From positions 1-64,000 of the forward strand of contig JBEWZL010000156.1 in the NCBI GenBank assembly GCA_045837725.1: a stretch of 64,000 nt of DNA. The letters are read 5' to 3'. This document shows, piece by piece, positions 23,301 to 33,202 of the stretch. Numbering within the stretch: position 1 is the first letter of the stretch; each line of letters opens with the position of its first letter. Both the position numbers and the translations under genes were made by a program. The stretch is from Vermamoeba vermiformis. Its lineage: Eukaryota; Tubulinea; Echinamoebida. The notes under the pieces were generated by a model, which was given only the letters and a program-made list of their open reading frames with translations, was not told where the DNA came from and ran no database searches.

Positions 23301-24927
23301 GCAACACAAAAGTGAGTCGTTGAAAAATATCTTGTTGTGTCACGTGCTTATTTTATTCATGAAATTTCGTTTAGGCGAGTGTTTCGGACGAATACAAAAT
23401 GACTGACACGAAGCACGAGTGCGTCTTGTTGGATTTCACACCAATCGAATCCGCAATTTATGAAGACCTACAATTTGCCAAGCCTAAAAAACAGTCGCTG
23501 TTCCCCATAGCCCGAGCAAAACAAAAAGAAAAAGAATTAGATCCGTTACGAGAGCTGTGTTGCAAATTGGATCCGGACTGGGGTGACAGTTTGACCGACA
23601 TCCGCAAAACTTTTATCACTAAGAAGATTAACGATATTGATAATGATGAAGACTTGTCACATACATTACAAAAACGCTTAATTGAGTGCAAAGATATGTT
23701 GGCGAGCAAAACTTTCAGTGGCTGGGATGTTTATGAAGCGCGCAAGTTTATTCAAATGTATCCGACTAAAATGGACGAAGTCAAGCAAAAGTTAATTACA
23801 CATCGAAAGATTAAGAAGAAATTGGAAGATTATGTAAGGACCTTATTAGAATAATGTCTGATGAGTCTAACATTTGCCACAGGATCCAGCCGTTGAGTTG
23901 AAGAACGCAAAGGTATATAGTTTCTCCTTTAATAGAGAACTAATCCTCATGTTTTCATTTTAGGAAAAACTGATCGAGAAGCGTGGCACGAAGCTAGGAA
24001 ATCTCGTTGTGTATTTGCAAAAATTGTTCGCGGATGCACCGACCACGCGAGTGATCATCTTCTCACAGTTCAGCGATTATTTGCAACTCATTGAAAGCGT
24101 TCTTGACCAGCACGATATATCGTCCTGCACGGTGGAAGGGTGAGTCGAACGGAAAAACATTATTACCATATATAGTGATGAGCTAATCCGTTCATGAAAA
24201 GCAACGTGTTCCGCAAGACCAAAGCACTGGACAAGTTCAAAGACAGCGAGTCAGAAGTGAAAGTCATTTTGTTGAGTTTGAGCAAGGCTGCCTCAGGAAC
24301 CAATTTGATTGAAGCCTCGCACGTGATACTCATGGGTACGTAATGACATCAACACCAATTTAGTACAAACATTTTTCCTCGCAATTACACAGTAATTTTA
24401 TTCGCCATTCTTTGGCAAACTTTTTTTTCGCTCGTTTCAATTGGCGTTGATCGTACAAGATTCTACTGACATAATTAACTTCGCTGTGTTTATAACGGTG
24501 TTGTTTTTTTCTAATGTCTCGTGCGCTTTAGATCCGATGTCTGGTAGTCGAGAAGAAGCACAAGCGTACGAAACACAAGCCATTGGTCGAGCACAACGAC
24601 AAGGCCAGACCAAGCCAGTGACAGTCGTGAGATTTATTATCAAGAACACTATTGAACACGATCTCTACTTGAGAAATGTCAGTCATAGTAAGTAGATCAA
24701 GATCCGAACCCAAAAACAATTGAAAATGACACGTGTCACAAACTACTGATATTAACAATTCTACTCTAATTATAGACAAGCTCAGTCGCAGTTCATCAAT
24801 GATGGTGCGCAGTGGCAGCTTTGTCAACTTCAAATTGGACGATGATAATGATGATTGCAATGAGTTCAGCGGTGACTTGAACGATGAAGCTGAGGCAGGA
24901 GATACTGACGCGATGAGCGACGATTAA
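20356..24927 (+). CDS. F-box plus SNF2-family helicase-like ATPase
   Basis: A many-exon gene starting MSVRKRERDIDDDMSEED. The first exon carries nuclear-type basic stretches and a clear F-box: ELPPEILVQIFGYLRRKDLN followed by WQLCSRDDSLFWLPIWK. A linker leads to the Snf2 ATPase: KLHQYQLSAINWML, motif I GGILADEMGLGKTMEMIGLI, motif Ia VACPNHLVQQWHNEI, and motif II WHRIVMDEGHELI. Then come YAWYMTGTPFPT, an acidic insert (DEEDDEDGEGDEDEDDD), RVIIFSQFSDYLQLIESVL, VKVILLSLSKAASGTNLIEA and motif VI QAIGRAQRQGQTK. No RING finger is visible, unlike RAD5/SHPRH. The layout recalls plant F-box/SNF2 proteins (At3g54460 type). A role linking SCF ubiquitin ligase to chromatin is inference. One intron holds a perfect TGACACGTGTCA. 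Confidence 0.85.
24727..24738. promoter_or_regulatory. Intronic TGACACGTGTCA palindrome
   Basis: Perfect copy in the last intron of the F-box/SNF2 gene, about 40 bp downstream of its GTAAGT donor. Confidence 0.5.
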
Positions 24928-25149
24928 GTTGATTATTAGTTTGTGATGGTAGTGTAGGGTAGTAAAATTTGTGTATTCTTTTCAACGTCAATGTTGCACC
25001 TCTGACTCGTCATCAAACCTATCCTTCTAGCAATAGGGCCACATGAACCAATGAACAAAGCAGATCCGCTGGTCAGTGCAAAGCCTGCCTTTAATGATGC
25101 CTCAGCCTAGACTGTCTACCGACTGCACAGAACAGCAACTTGACGGACA

Positions 25150-25950
25150 ATGGGCTCCCACACAGATTTTTTTCTTATTTTCTTTCACTGCTTTGAAATG
25201 GAATTGAGCTCAACACAAAGTGTGCTTAATTTAATACTGCAACATGGAGAATATTTACTGCCGCTTATTATTGAGTGGTGTAGCCTGAGAGCGCAGCTGA
25301 ACTTAACGCAAGTACGGCATCCAACAATTTTATTTTTTAATTGCACGATTAATATTAATTTAATTACACGAAATTATGTGAATAAAAAATATTAATATTT
25401 TAAGAGGTTTCAAAAGAATTAATGCGCCTTGGCGAGGACGATCGAATCTGGAAAAAGCTTCTACAAAGAGATTTTGGCCATAAAGTGGATAATTATAGCG
25501 TAAACAATAATAGCAAGGCTAATTCAACGCCAAAATTTAAAACAATTTACGCTCGAACGTGGATTAAATGTTGCAGTCAGAACGAAGCACTCAAACGCAA
25601 GCTATCAATATGGTTCATTAATGAACTTAATACCATGAGCAGATATATTGATTTTCCTGATAACATACGAGATTGCCTCCACGTCAAGACAAGGTAACAA
25701 CATCCAACCCGGATCTCGATTCAAAAGTATTTTAGTAACCTCTATTATACATAGCTTCCTACCAAATGACCGCACCATCAATATTAAATACTTTGGATGC
25801 GCTCAATGCAACATGTGGATGCATCTGGTCTGCGACAAAAAGAAAGCAACCCGTTTGCTATTGAAACATTTAGAAGTGCGCAGTTTGCCCGAAAAATATA
25901 AGAAAGAAATATTAGGAGAACGTACACGTATTACTAGCGACCCTAAATAG
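25150..25950 (+). CDS. F-box-like protein, parent of a nearby broken copy
   Basis: Three exons. The N-terminal part reads LPLIIEWCSLRAQLNLTQ, then after a phase-0 intron VSKELMRLGEDDRIWKKLLQ, the usual second half of an F-box. The middle is basic (KTIYARTWIKCCSQNEALKR). The last exon, joined across an intron ending at about 25752, has FGCAQCNMWMHLVCDKKKAT, a Cys/His cluster that could bind zinc, and ends GERTRITSDPK at 25950. The start may be ATG 25150 or the in-frame ATG 25198. The eEF1A duplication unit begins only about 20 bp after the stop. A second, decayed copy of the last exon lies beyond eEF1A at about 28640. An SCF-adaptor role is inferred from the F-box only. Confidence 0.6.
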
Positions 25951-26401
25951 CTCTATTGGTATTTTTTGAAGCCGAATCTGGCATCTGGAAATCGCCAAAG
26001 ACTTTCGCTCACGTGGTATGCAGTTAAATATGATAACATAAATGCAGGTCTAACATTGTTCAGGATTCGGACGCAAAGAAGGAGTTGAGAATTCTCAAGA
26101 ACGAAATTTCCAACCAACCTCCCCCTCGAAGACCAAAAAGGTCGTTTGAACGAGGGTGTTTGAACCAGTTCACTTAATTTCAATCTTTTCTCGAGAAATC
26201 ACATGGAAACCACCCCCTGAGGTCACTTACCATATTTAGAACCATGTCTGCGATAAATACAAACTTCGCTCGCTCGATTCATTCATCAAAATCAAAGCAG
26301 TTGATAAAGCAACAAATTAACTCAAAACAAAACAAAAAGGTTATATCAATCTTATTTTAACCAAAGAACCCACTTTGATCGTTATTATTATCAATTGAAA
26401 A

Positions 26402-27975
26402 ATGTCCGATAAGAAGACCAAGCCGCACGTCAGCTTAGTTGTCATTGGTCACGTCGACTCTGGCAAATCTACCACCACTGGTCACTTGATCTACGAATGT
26501 GGTGGTCTCAACGAGCGTATCTTGCGTAAGTATAAAACAATACAATCTGATCCGATCCGTCAAATATCTAACGAATTGAACCCTGCAGAACAAATCGAAG
26601 AAGAGGCTCGTCGCTTGAACAAGTTGTCATTCAAGTTCGCGTTCATCATGGACAAGTACAAGTCTGAACGTGAGCGCGGTGTGACGATCGATGCCAAGTG
26701 CTGGAAGTTCGACTCGAACAAGTACACTTTCACCATCATTGACGCCCCTGGTCACCGCGACTTCATCAAGAACATGATCACTGGTACTTCACAAGCCGAT
26801 GTCGCCATGTTGGTCGTGTCTTCTGCCAAGGGAGAGTTCGAGGCAGGTATCTCCGAGCAAGGCCAGACCCGTGAGCACGCATTGTTGGCGTACACTTTGG
26901 GCATCAGACAAATGCTCGTGTTGATCAACAAGATGGACTCGACCACCACCAACTACAGCCAAGAGCGCTACGAAGAGGTCAAGCGCGAAATCTCCGCTTA
27001 CTTGAGCAAGGTTGGGTAAGTTTTTTTGATTGACATTTTGATGACACGTGAAAAATATTTGATGACACGTGTCAAATTGTTGTCGTTGGTGTCAAGTTAC
27101 TGACATGTTCTATGTTTAGATACAAGCCCGAGATGATCACTTTCGTGCCAGTGAGTGGCTGGACTGGTGACAACTTGCTCAAGAAGTCCGACAAGTTGCC
27201 CTGGTACAAGGGTCCCACGCTCTTGGAGGCACTCGATGCCTTGAAGGAGCCCAAGCGTCCCAACGACCGTCCATTGCGTATTCCAGTGCAAGACGTGTAC
27301 AAGATTGGTGGTATCGGCACAGTGCCCGTCGGACGCGTCGAGACAGGTGTGCTCAAGATCAACGACCAGATCTTGGTGGCACCTGGCAACTTGACCAGCG
27401 AAGTCAAGTCCATTGAAATGCACCACCAATCAGTCACTGAGGCCACTCCTGGTGACAACATTGGCTTCAATGTGCGTGGTCTTTCAGTGAAAGATTTGCG
27501 TCGTGGAGCAGTCGTTGGTCACCTCAAGAACGAGCCTCCCGCTCAAGCCGTCGACTTTGTGGCTCAAGTCAGTAAGTGTCACGAACAAACACATCTTCAA
27601 TACGCACTTGTTTCAGTGAACTAATGATTCATAATCTTTGCAGTCATCATGAACCACCCTGGTGAGATCCGCGAAGGTTACGCCCCCGTGCTCGACTGCC
27701 ACACCAGTCACGTGGCCTGCAAGTTCTCAGAGTTGTTGGCCAAGTTCGACAAGCGCACTGGCAAAGAGATCGAGTCTGCCCCCAACGTCAAAGTGCTCAA
27801 GAAGGGTGACTCGGCCTTGGTCCGCTTGGAGCCCACGAAGCCAATGGTCGTTGAAGCGTTCACTGAATTCGCTCCTTTGGGTCGATTCGCAGTGCGTGAC
27901 ATGAAGCAAACAGTGGCTGTCGGTGTGATCAAATCCGTGAACAAGAAGTCCAACACTGTCGAGAAGAAGAAGTGA
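26402..27975 (+). CDS. Translation elongation factor eEF1A, copy 1
   Basis: eEF1A carries aminoacyl-tRNA to the ribosome as a GTPase. Exons are 26402-26525, 26589-27015, 27120-27571 and 27644-27975 (444 residues). The G motifs are intact: [14 protein letters not shown] (G1), DAPGHRDF (G3), NKMD (G4). Domain 2 reads [20 protein letters not shown], and domain 3 [20 protein letters not shown], ending NTVEKKK. It is true eEF1A and not the EFL paralogue, because the EFL insertions are absent. The switch I region is diverged ([20 protein letters not shown] where most have IDKRTIEKFEKEA). Codon use is C/G-ending, as expected for a highly expressed gene. Intron 2 holds a composite TGACACGTG element. 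Confidence 0.97.
27042..27074. promoter_or_regulatory. Composite intronic motif in eEF1A copy 1
   Basis: TGACACGTGAAAAATAT at 27042-27058 is followed by the perfect palindrome at 27063-27074. The copy 2 intron has only the palindrome, so copy 1 gained, or copy 2 lost, a unit of about 21 bp. Confidence 0.55.
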
Positions 27976-28199
27976 GAGCTCATTCGCTTGTTCTGCTCCT
28001 CTCTTGTGTGCGGAGATGGAGACGTCATTAGTATTATGATTGATCACACAGCTTGTAAATAGTGCCAAATAAAACAAACAAATCGTTTCCATCAAAGCCG
28101 TTGTGCGTGACCATTCAACTGATCTATGGCAATAATATTGTCCTCTGTATTAAAAATGGAGAAGCTGTTCATAATTAATCGGCCGTCGGTTGGCTGATT

Positions 28200-28305
28200 T
28201 TTGGGTTTTTTTTAAATAAGTAAAATTTTATTTTTATATTTTTTTTTATTCCCCTTTATAAAAAAAAACCCCCCCCCCCCCCCCCCCCCGGGGTTCAACT
28301 CCCGC
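28200..28305. repeat. Homopolymer cluster with a 21-base C run
   Basis: Runs of T, A and then 21 C (28269-28289) followed by GGGG lie in quick succession about 100 bp past the eEF1A duplication edge. It is unlike neighbouring DNA and may mark an assembly join. The following GGGTTCAACTCCCGC resembles a tRNA T-arm, but no tRNA can be folded upstream. Confidence 0.5.
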
Positions 28306-28345
28306 AAGAAAGATTATAGTTTAATCTGAAACAAAGTTACAACTA

Positions 28346-28682
28346 ATGAAATACAAGCACATAGAGCTCCGATTTCAACGTCAGTTTTTCATATTGGTCG
28401 ATTCTACTGACGTATCAGACTTTGGGGTCTCATTCTCTGACATGCACAAGTTTCTTGAGGCCTGCAGGTGAATTTTTTTTTCACTGGTCACATCTAACGA
28501 ATTACTATTTATTTTACATTGCGCCAAAAATAGTAACGATATTAACAAAAAATTCCATTAATTTCATTAGTTTAGACGGCGATCAGAACTAAGAAACTAT
28601 CCAAAAATTAGATCTAATTCATTAATATTGTTAGTGACCTCCACTTACCATTATATTGCGCAGATATTCTAACAGATGGCCT
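28346..28682 (+). CDS. Possible two-exon small gene or gene fragment
   Basis: An exon from ATG 28346 reads MKYKHIELRFQRQFFILVD and on to FSDMHKFLEAC, ending at a GTGAAT donor (28468). A TTTAG acceptor at 28575 joins in frame to RRSELRNYPKIRSNSLILLV, then stops at 28680-28682. The predicted product (about 72 residues) has a protein-like mix. Its 3' end runs into the decayed copy of the F-box gene exon, so it may be the surviving 5' part of a rearranged gene. No family recognised. Confidence 0.3.
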
Positions 28683-28862
28683 TCATATCGATATTAAATA
28701 CGTTGGCTGAGCGAAATGCAGTACTTGGGCTGCGCATCTGGGGGCGACAAAAAGAAAGCAACTTGTCTAAGCGTCCGCAGTTTGCCCGAAAATATAAGAA
28801 AGAAATATTAGGAGAACGTACACGTATTACCAGCGACCCGAAATAGCTCCATTGGTATTTTT
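28640..28862 (+). pseudogene. Decayed copy of the last exon of the F-box-like gene
   Basis: This stretch aligns with 25752-25968. Shared segments include ATATTAAATAC, GCGACAAAAAGAAAGCAAC and, near the end, AAGAAAGAAATATTAGGAGA followed by ACGTACACGTATTAC. A stop falls where the parent reads YFGC (here YVG then TGA). Deletions around the parent TRLLLKHLE segment and in the poly-A part shift the frame, so it is not a working exon. Parent and copy are in the same orientation and flank eEF1A copy 1, which points to a local duplication or an insertion of the eEF1A unit between two copies. Confidence 0.75.
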
Positions 28863-29297
28863 ACGAATTAAGAACGGTTCGTGTAAGTACACTAATACCT
28901 ACGATAGACTATAGTGAGCTTATTAATGAATATTTGTGTATGATCTTGCGTTATTTGGGATATTCAACGCGATCCGTTGCGAAAAATCGGTTCAATTTTG
29001 AAATCTAGTTGCAATTTTACCGGATCTGAGTTACTACGCAATCCTTAGTCATCATCTTTACGCAAGTAACGCTCACCATTGCATTTTAGGTCGTTCAAGT
29101 GCGAAAACGCGAGATCTACAACTGCCGTAGAATCTATGGCCATGTGATTCAGATCCGCCAGGGCTCTATGGTCTAATCTCAGGAAAAGAAAAACTATAAA
29201 TTGGCAAATCAGTCGGTCATTATATTCATCAATTGCTCAAGAAGCAACACAAATCAACGCTCTAGAAGAAAAATCCTTCGTCACATCCAAATCCAAC
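28863..29297. other. Intergenic stretch before the CxxCxGxG gene
   Basis: AT-rich DNA with no supported exon. It forms the upstream region of the gene starting at 29298. Confidence 0.4.
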
Positions 29298-29907
29298 ATG
29301 TCTTTCAACATGAATATGAACGTCCCGGGCATGTCCGTTGGTATGAATATGCCTAATCAACCTCAATATGGCCAACCCGGCATGAATGTCAACATGGGAA
29401 TGCCTGGCATGTCCGTTAATATGGGCGTGCCTCAGCCTTACGGATACCCTCAACAACCCGGCATGAACATGCAGATGGGCATGCCTGGCATGTCTGTTAA
29501 TATGGGTGTCCCTCAGACTCACGTCGTCGTTCAAGAGCATCATCATGTCGTGCACCAGCCAGTTCAAACTACCGTTGTTACAACGCAATCCGTCGGATCT
29601 GTAACTTGTCCTGTATGCACTGGAAAGGGTGGTTTGGGTAAGTCATAACTAGTACTATACTATTGTACCGACTAGAAGCTCATATTTAATTTGTTTAGGC
29701 ACTTTTGGTCCGTGCAACAAGGGCGACATGCATTTCAAGAGAACTTGCCCGTTCTGCGATGGCATGGGTACTGCGCGCGCAGGATCACGTGCTTGTCATA
29801 TGTGCCAAGGCAAGGGTGGATTAGGAACGTTTGGTCCTTGCGATTTTAAGGACATCCACTTCAAATCTACTTGCAACGTTTGTAATGGCAAGTGCCACAT
29901 CTACTAA
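29298..29907 (+). CDS. Met/Gly/Pro-repeat protein with DnaJ-type CxxCxGxG zinc motifs
   Basis: Two exons. The N-terminal half is a low-complexity repeat of a Met/Gly/Pro/Asn unit (GMSVNMGVPQPYGYPQQPG; the block PGMSVNMGVPQ occurs twice). It is followed by a His/Val-rich link (VVVQEHHHVVHQPVQTTVV). The C-terminal half has four Cys pairs: CPVCTGKGGLG, CPFCDGMGTARAG, CHMCQGKGGLGTFGPC and CNVCNGKCHIY. These match the zinc-binding modules of DnaJ-type and plant BSD2-like proteins, which hold unfolded chains. There is no J domain. The intron is near 29640-29699. A small co-chaperone-like role is inference. Confidence 0.7.
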
Positions 29908-30122
29908 GCCTGATGTAGATATGTAATGTTTATATTATACGGATTAAAACCTTTTTGAAACCAAAATTCATGTATGATCTTTAACGACCTTGCGTTAAAG
30001 ATCGCTAAACCTCGATTTAGCAACCACAGAACTAATTACAATTGTTACCGAGTGATCACAGGTCATAATAATAACCCTCCCTATTTGTAAATACACAATA
30101 ATACAACGCTGAGTACAAGAAG

Positions 30123-31786
30123 ATGGATTACGGTAAGCAAAATATTTTAGTTAGTCGCTGAAATAGTTCGCATAAATTCTAATATAATATATTAATGATA
30201 TTAATACCAATTTAGGCTCTGTTGGCATTTTTCCGTTCGATCTAATGAACAAGATCTTTTTGCAAACTTCAATCCAAGCCGCAGTATCCATCTACCTGTC
30301 TTGCAAATACTGGAGGGATAAATACGAGCATATTATTAATCACGACACTATAGTTTTGCAAATTACAACGGGTTATTACGAAGCAAGTACTACCGCTTGG
30401 CACACGTTTAAAAATGGATGCGGTAGGTAAGCTTATTTGCCCTTAATATTAATATTAATCATATAATAGTATCATTCTACTGCGGAAAAAACAGGAACAA
30501 GACCACCACTCAAACTAGCCGAGGATTTTTTTCGTCAGTCCAAGATCTCGTCAATTTTTTGAACAAATTCCAAAAAATAATCACAGACTCGGTGCAAGAG
30601 GACGGAAAATCGGAAATTCAGAGGGTTTTACTTCGCACAACCTCCTCAAATGGCATTTCACGATATTTTGGCCGCGCCAATGATTTGTACTCCCGTCTCC
30701 CGACTTGCAAGGGAGTGCAGGAACTGAGCCAGCAAGCAATGGAGGAATTACGCAAATTAATGAATGAGATTAAATATGAATATGTTGCTAGCAAAGTAAT
30801 GGATGAAGACTTTAGAAGTTTGATGTCAAACTTTTTTATCCGGATCAACGTCAGACATCGAAGATTGTCCAGCGATATGGATGACGATGATATTATTGTT
30901 AAGCTTAATAGACAAGGCGATTGCAATCTAAAAATTGGGCAACACGAAAGTTGGATTCGAACTTCACCGATGGTTTATCAAGAGATCGTAGAAATAGCCA
31001 AAAAAAGCCAATTCAAGACAAGCATAGCGTGGAATGTGCGAAATTATCGTGATCATCGTATGGCCGAATCATTTGAACTGGCCCTAAAGGACAATAACGA
31101 ATGTAAGTCAAACAATTTTAATTTTTTCCTTTTTTGGAAATTCCGGTACAAAACACGACAACGAACTCGCTCTCACCTATTTTGCTATAACAGGGTATTA
31201 TATTCAAGAATACAAGATCAAAAAAAGAGACGGCTCAATTCGTGTTGAAAATAACGGCTGCGAAACAGCCACGATTATACAAGTCCTCAAAGCTCTCGAA
31301 AGGATCATTCAACATAAATCATTGCATATAAATCCGTTCTTAAAGGAGACTATTATATTGCCACCACCTGATTCATTCGCGTAAGTTAAGAGAAATAACC
31401 CGGATTCGGATGCAGAGTTAATTGAAATTTATTCCAGGTATCCGTTGGCGCGATTCCAGCATTACTGTATTCCTATGTACGGATTTCCTATTGTATTAGA
31501 GTTCAGAATGGGTATCCGTAAAGGCGCTTTGTCTAGAAAGAGAAAATATGTGGATGTGAGTCACTTCTTCCGCTATAGTGAAAAAGCGCTGCCAATCGAA
31601 GAAATTACAGAGCTGCTATTATTTATCGAACAAAATATGGATTATCGCAAGTTGCCTACCTCCACCAGACACTCGACAATGATTATTCACATGACCACGG
31701 AATACGATTTTGATAATTTTAAAGTACATCAAAAAGCAGTTGACAAAGTAGTCGCTTTTGTAAAGAAATATAAAGCTGCATTTTGA
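30123..31786 (+). CDS. Unknown protein of about 430 residues
   Basis: Multi-exon gene. A 10-nt first exon (ATGGATTACG) splices to GSVGIFPFDLMNKIFLQTSI. A helical, polar N-terminal part follows (LVNFLNKFQKIITDSVQEDG), then a beta-rich part (VKLNRQGDCNLKIGQHESWI; EYKIKKRDGSIRVENNGCET). It ends with YPLARFQHYCIPMYGFPIVL and VDKVVAFVKKYKAAF at 31786. Splice sites near 30428, 30495, 31103, 31193, 31380 and 31437 are consistent. There is no signal peptide, no membrane helix and no recognisable catalytic motif. The start FPFDLMNKI is loosely F-box-like, but this is not certain. Confidence 0.6.
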
Positions 31787-31962
31787 AATAAAAAAGTCCA
31801 TCGGATCGGATCTGGTCGACGTTAAATCGATACGGCTCGCCGGGTACGTGGATACTACAGTCTTGTCAACTATTATACTTACATGTCAGAGGAGAGTGTG
31901 GAGATTTGTGTGATGAACAGCGTTACCGCCCTCAATCAGCATCAACTCTGTCTTGAAGTCGT

Positions 31963-32124
31963 GAGGGGAATTTCATTTGAACCACCTTCAACAGGGCTTT
32001 GAATAGTCCACTGGTTCGTAGCGGCATCATGATCAGTGCCGAGGGGAATTTCATTTGAACCACCTTCAACAGGGCTTTTGAATAGTCCACTGGTTCGTAG
32101 CGGCATCATGATCAGTGCCGAGGG
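31963..32124. repeat. Tandem duplication of a 78/79-bp unit
   Basis: Unit 1 at 31963-32040 and unit 2 at 32041-32119 are identical except for one extra T in unit 2, followed by the start of a third unit. The unit begins GAGGGGAATTTCATTTGAAC. The near-identity implies a very recent duplication. Confidence 0.9.
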
Positions 32125-32386
32125 ACACCTGTTCGTTTTTACGACAACCTCATCGGAGACTTGTTTGCCGCGGACTCGCCTGGTGGAGAACATCGAAGTG
32201 TCAGCAAGAGTGCTGTGTCCATTGGCACCGCATGAAGTGCCCTTGTACTGGCACGGTAGGACGAAGAGCAGCTCTCGCGATGAGTGGTCAGAGCGGTGGT
32301 TCGCTTGCTGTGCACGCCAAGGGCACTGTCACATTGTAGCACTGGCATGGTTCGCAGCGCTCGAAGTTACCGTATGTCAATGCCGT

Positions 32387-32398
32387 TGACACGTGTCA
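32387..32398. promoter_or_regulatory. TGACACGTGTCA palindrome in the gene relic
   Basis: Perfect copy, extended to TTGACACGTGTCAA. It lies about 90 bp upstream of an acceptor-like TTTACTTGTAG, so it may also be intronic. Confidence 0.45.
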
Positions 32399-32615
32399 AA
32401 TCTAACTTATGCGCTAGATCTTGCCATGGTTCCCGCGCCTGCAGATCCATTAAATATTCAACATTAACTAACACTTTTACTTGTAGGATGATCGATGAGT
32501 GCCTTGGCCTTATAATGCGTTGCACGTTCTTGGTGACGGTTTTCAATGAATTTGAAAAAAAGTTGAATCAGTAAAGAATTGGATTTTATTCTTCAAAACA
32601 TTTCCACCAAGTCTT

Positions 32616-33043
32616 CTACTGTAGATAAAGGGTCTTAATACCCGACAAAAATTGTCTATCATCGAATTTTAGCGATGCAGAAATGAATTCTTGCGGGGGC
32701 AATTGTTGAGTGCATCTACACCAAAAATGGGTTAAACATCAATAAGAAGATAAGGTTAATCTTACTTCGTGCAGATCATTATATCCATGTTCAGCTTATT
32801 GCCGTCAATTTTGCCTACATCCACTTGGACCAATTGTTTTTGCTCCGCTTCTCGAATGCTAGTAGAATTTAGATTGAGCCCTTTAATAGGACTCTTACCG
32901 CCTATGACATCCACTGAGAGGGTCAAGCGCTTCTCTTTGAAAGAATAAGAGCTTGATTCTTGGTGGACATGGAGATCCTCGATCTTCAACTGACGTTCGA
33001 AGTTACCGATTTTCATCCAAGTGTGTTCGCACATGGTGCTCAT
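32616..33043 (-). CDS. Small hypothetical protein
   Basis: Two exons. It starts at ATG 33043 (MSTMCEHTWMKIGNFERQLK), since the longer frame upstream opens with a TTG. The product is beta-rich and charged (FKEKRLTLSVDVIGGKSPIK; QKQLVQVDVGKIDGNKLNMD). After a short intron (about 32717-32765) it ends DDRQFLSGIKTLYLQ at 32616. Around 125 residues, no signal peptide or membrane helix. No family recognised. It is divergent from the next small gene, with 160 bp between starts. Confidence 0.5.
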
Positions 33044-33202
33044 TGCTTGCGGTCTACTTGAATAATTGTTCGCAAGCAAAATTCAATATTGGACCGTTTT
33101 TTTTCTATTCTTTTCGCAACTTTCTGCGACGTTTTCCAAAAGAATTAACCCCAGCAGTAAAATGCCAATTTTCAGTCAGTATCATATATAGTTATCAAGA
33201 GA

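Larger units (their letters stand above)
25972..28103 (+). repeat. Inverted duplication arm 1 (eEF1A locus)
   Basis: This 2.1-kb arm is repeated in reverse at 34441-36547. The match covers about 430 bp of upstream DNA, all exons and introns, and the 3' flank through AAATCGTTTCCATCAAAGCC. The upstream flank and introns carry scattered differences; exons are nearly identical. Confidence 0.9.
31888..32574 (+). pseudogene. Unrecognised gene relic with tandem repeat
   Basis: An ATG frame (MSEESVEICVMNSVTALNQH) runs into the tandem repeat at 31963 and stops. Beyond the repeat a different frame is open from about 32110 (SAEGHLFVFTTTSSETCLPR) to 32389, and another ends FLVTVFNEFEKKLNQ at 32574. The pieces look protein-coding but do not join simply, and I know no family for them. 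Real introns could explain part of this: TTTACTTGTAG near 32486 is a good acceptor. It may also be a live gene whose exons I cannot resolve. Confidence 0.35.

Noticed and set aside
26402-27975. EFL (elongation factor-like) in place of eEF1A
   Set aside because: The G domain and domains 2-3 align with eEF1A without the EFL insertions, although switch I is diverged.
28285-28320. tRNA gene suggested by GGGTTCAACTCCCGC
   Set aside because: Upstream DNA is homopolymeric; no acceptor, D or anticodon arm can be formed.
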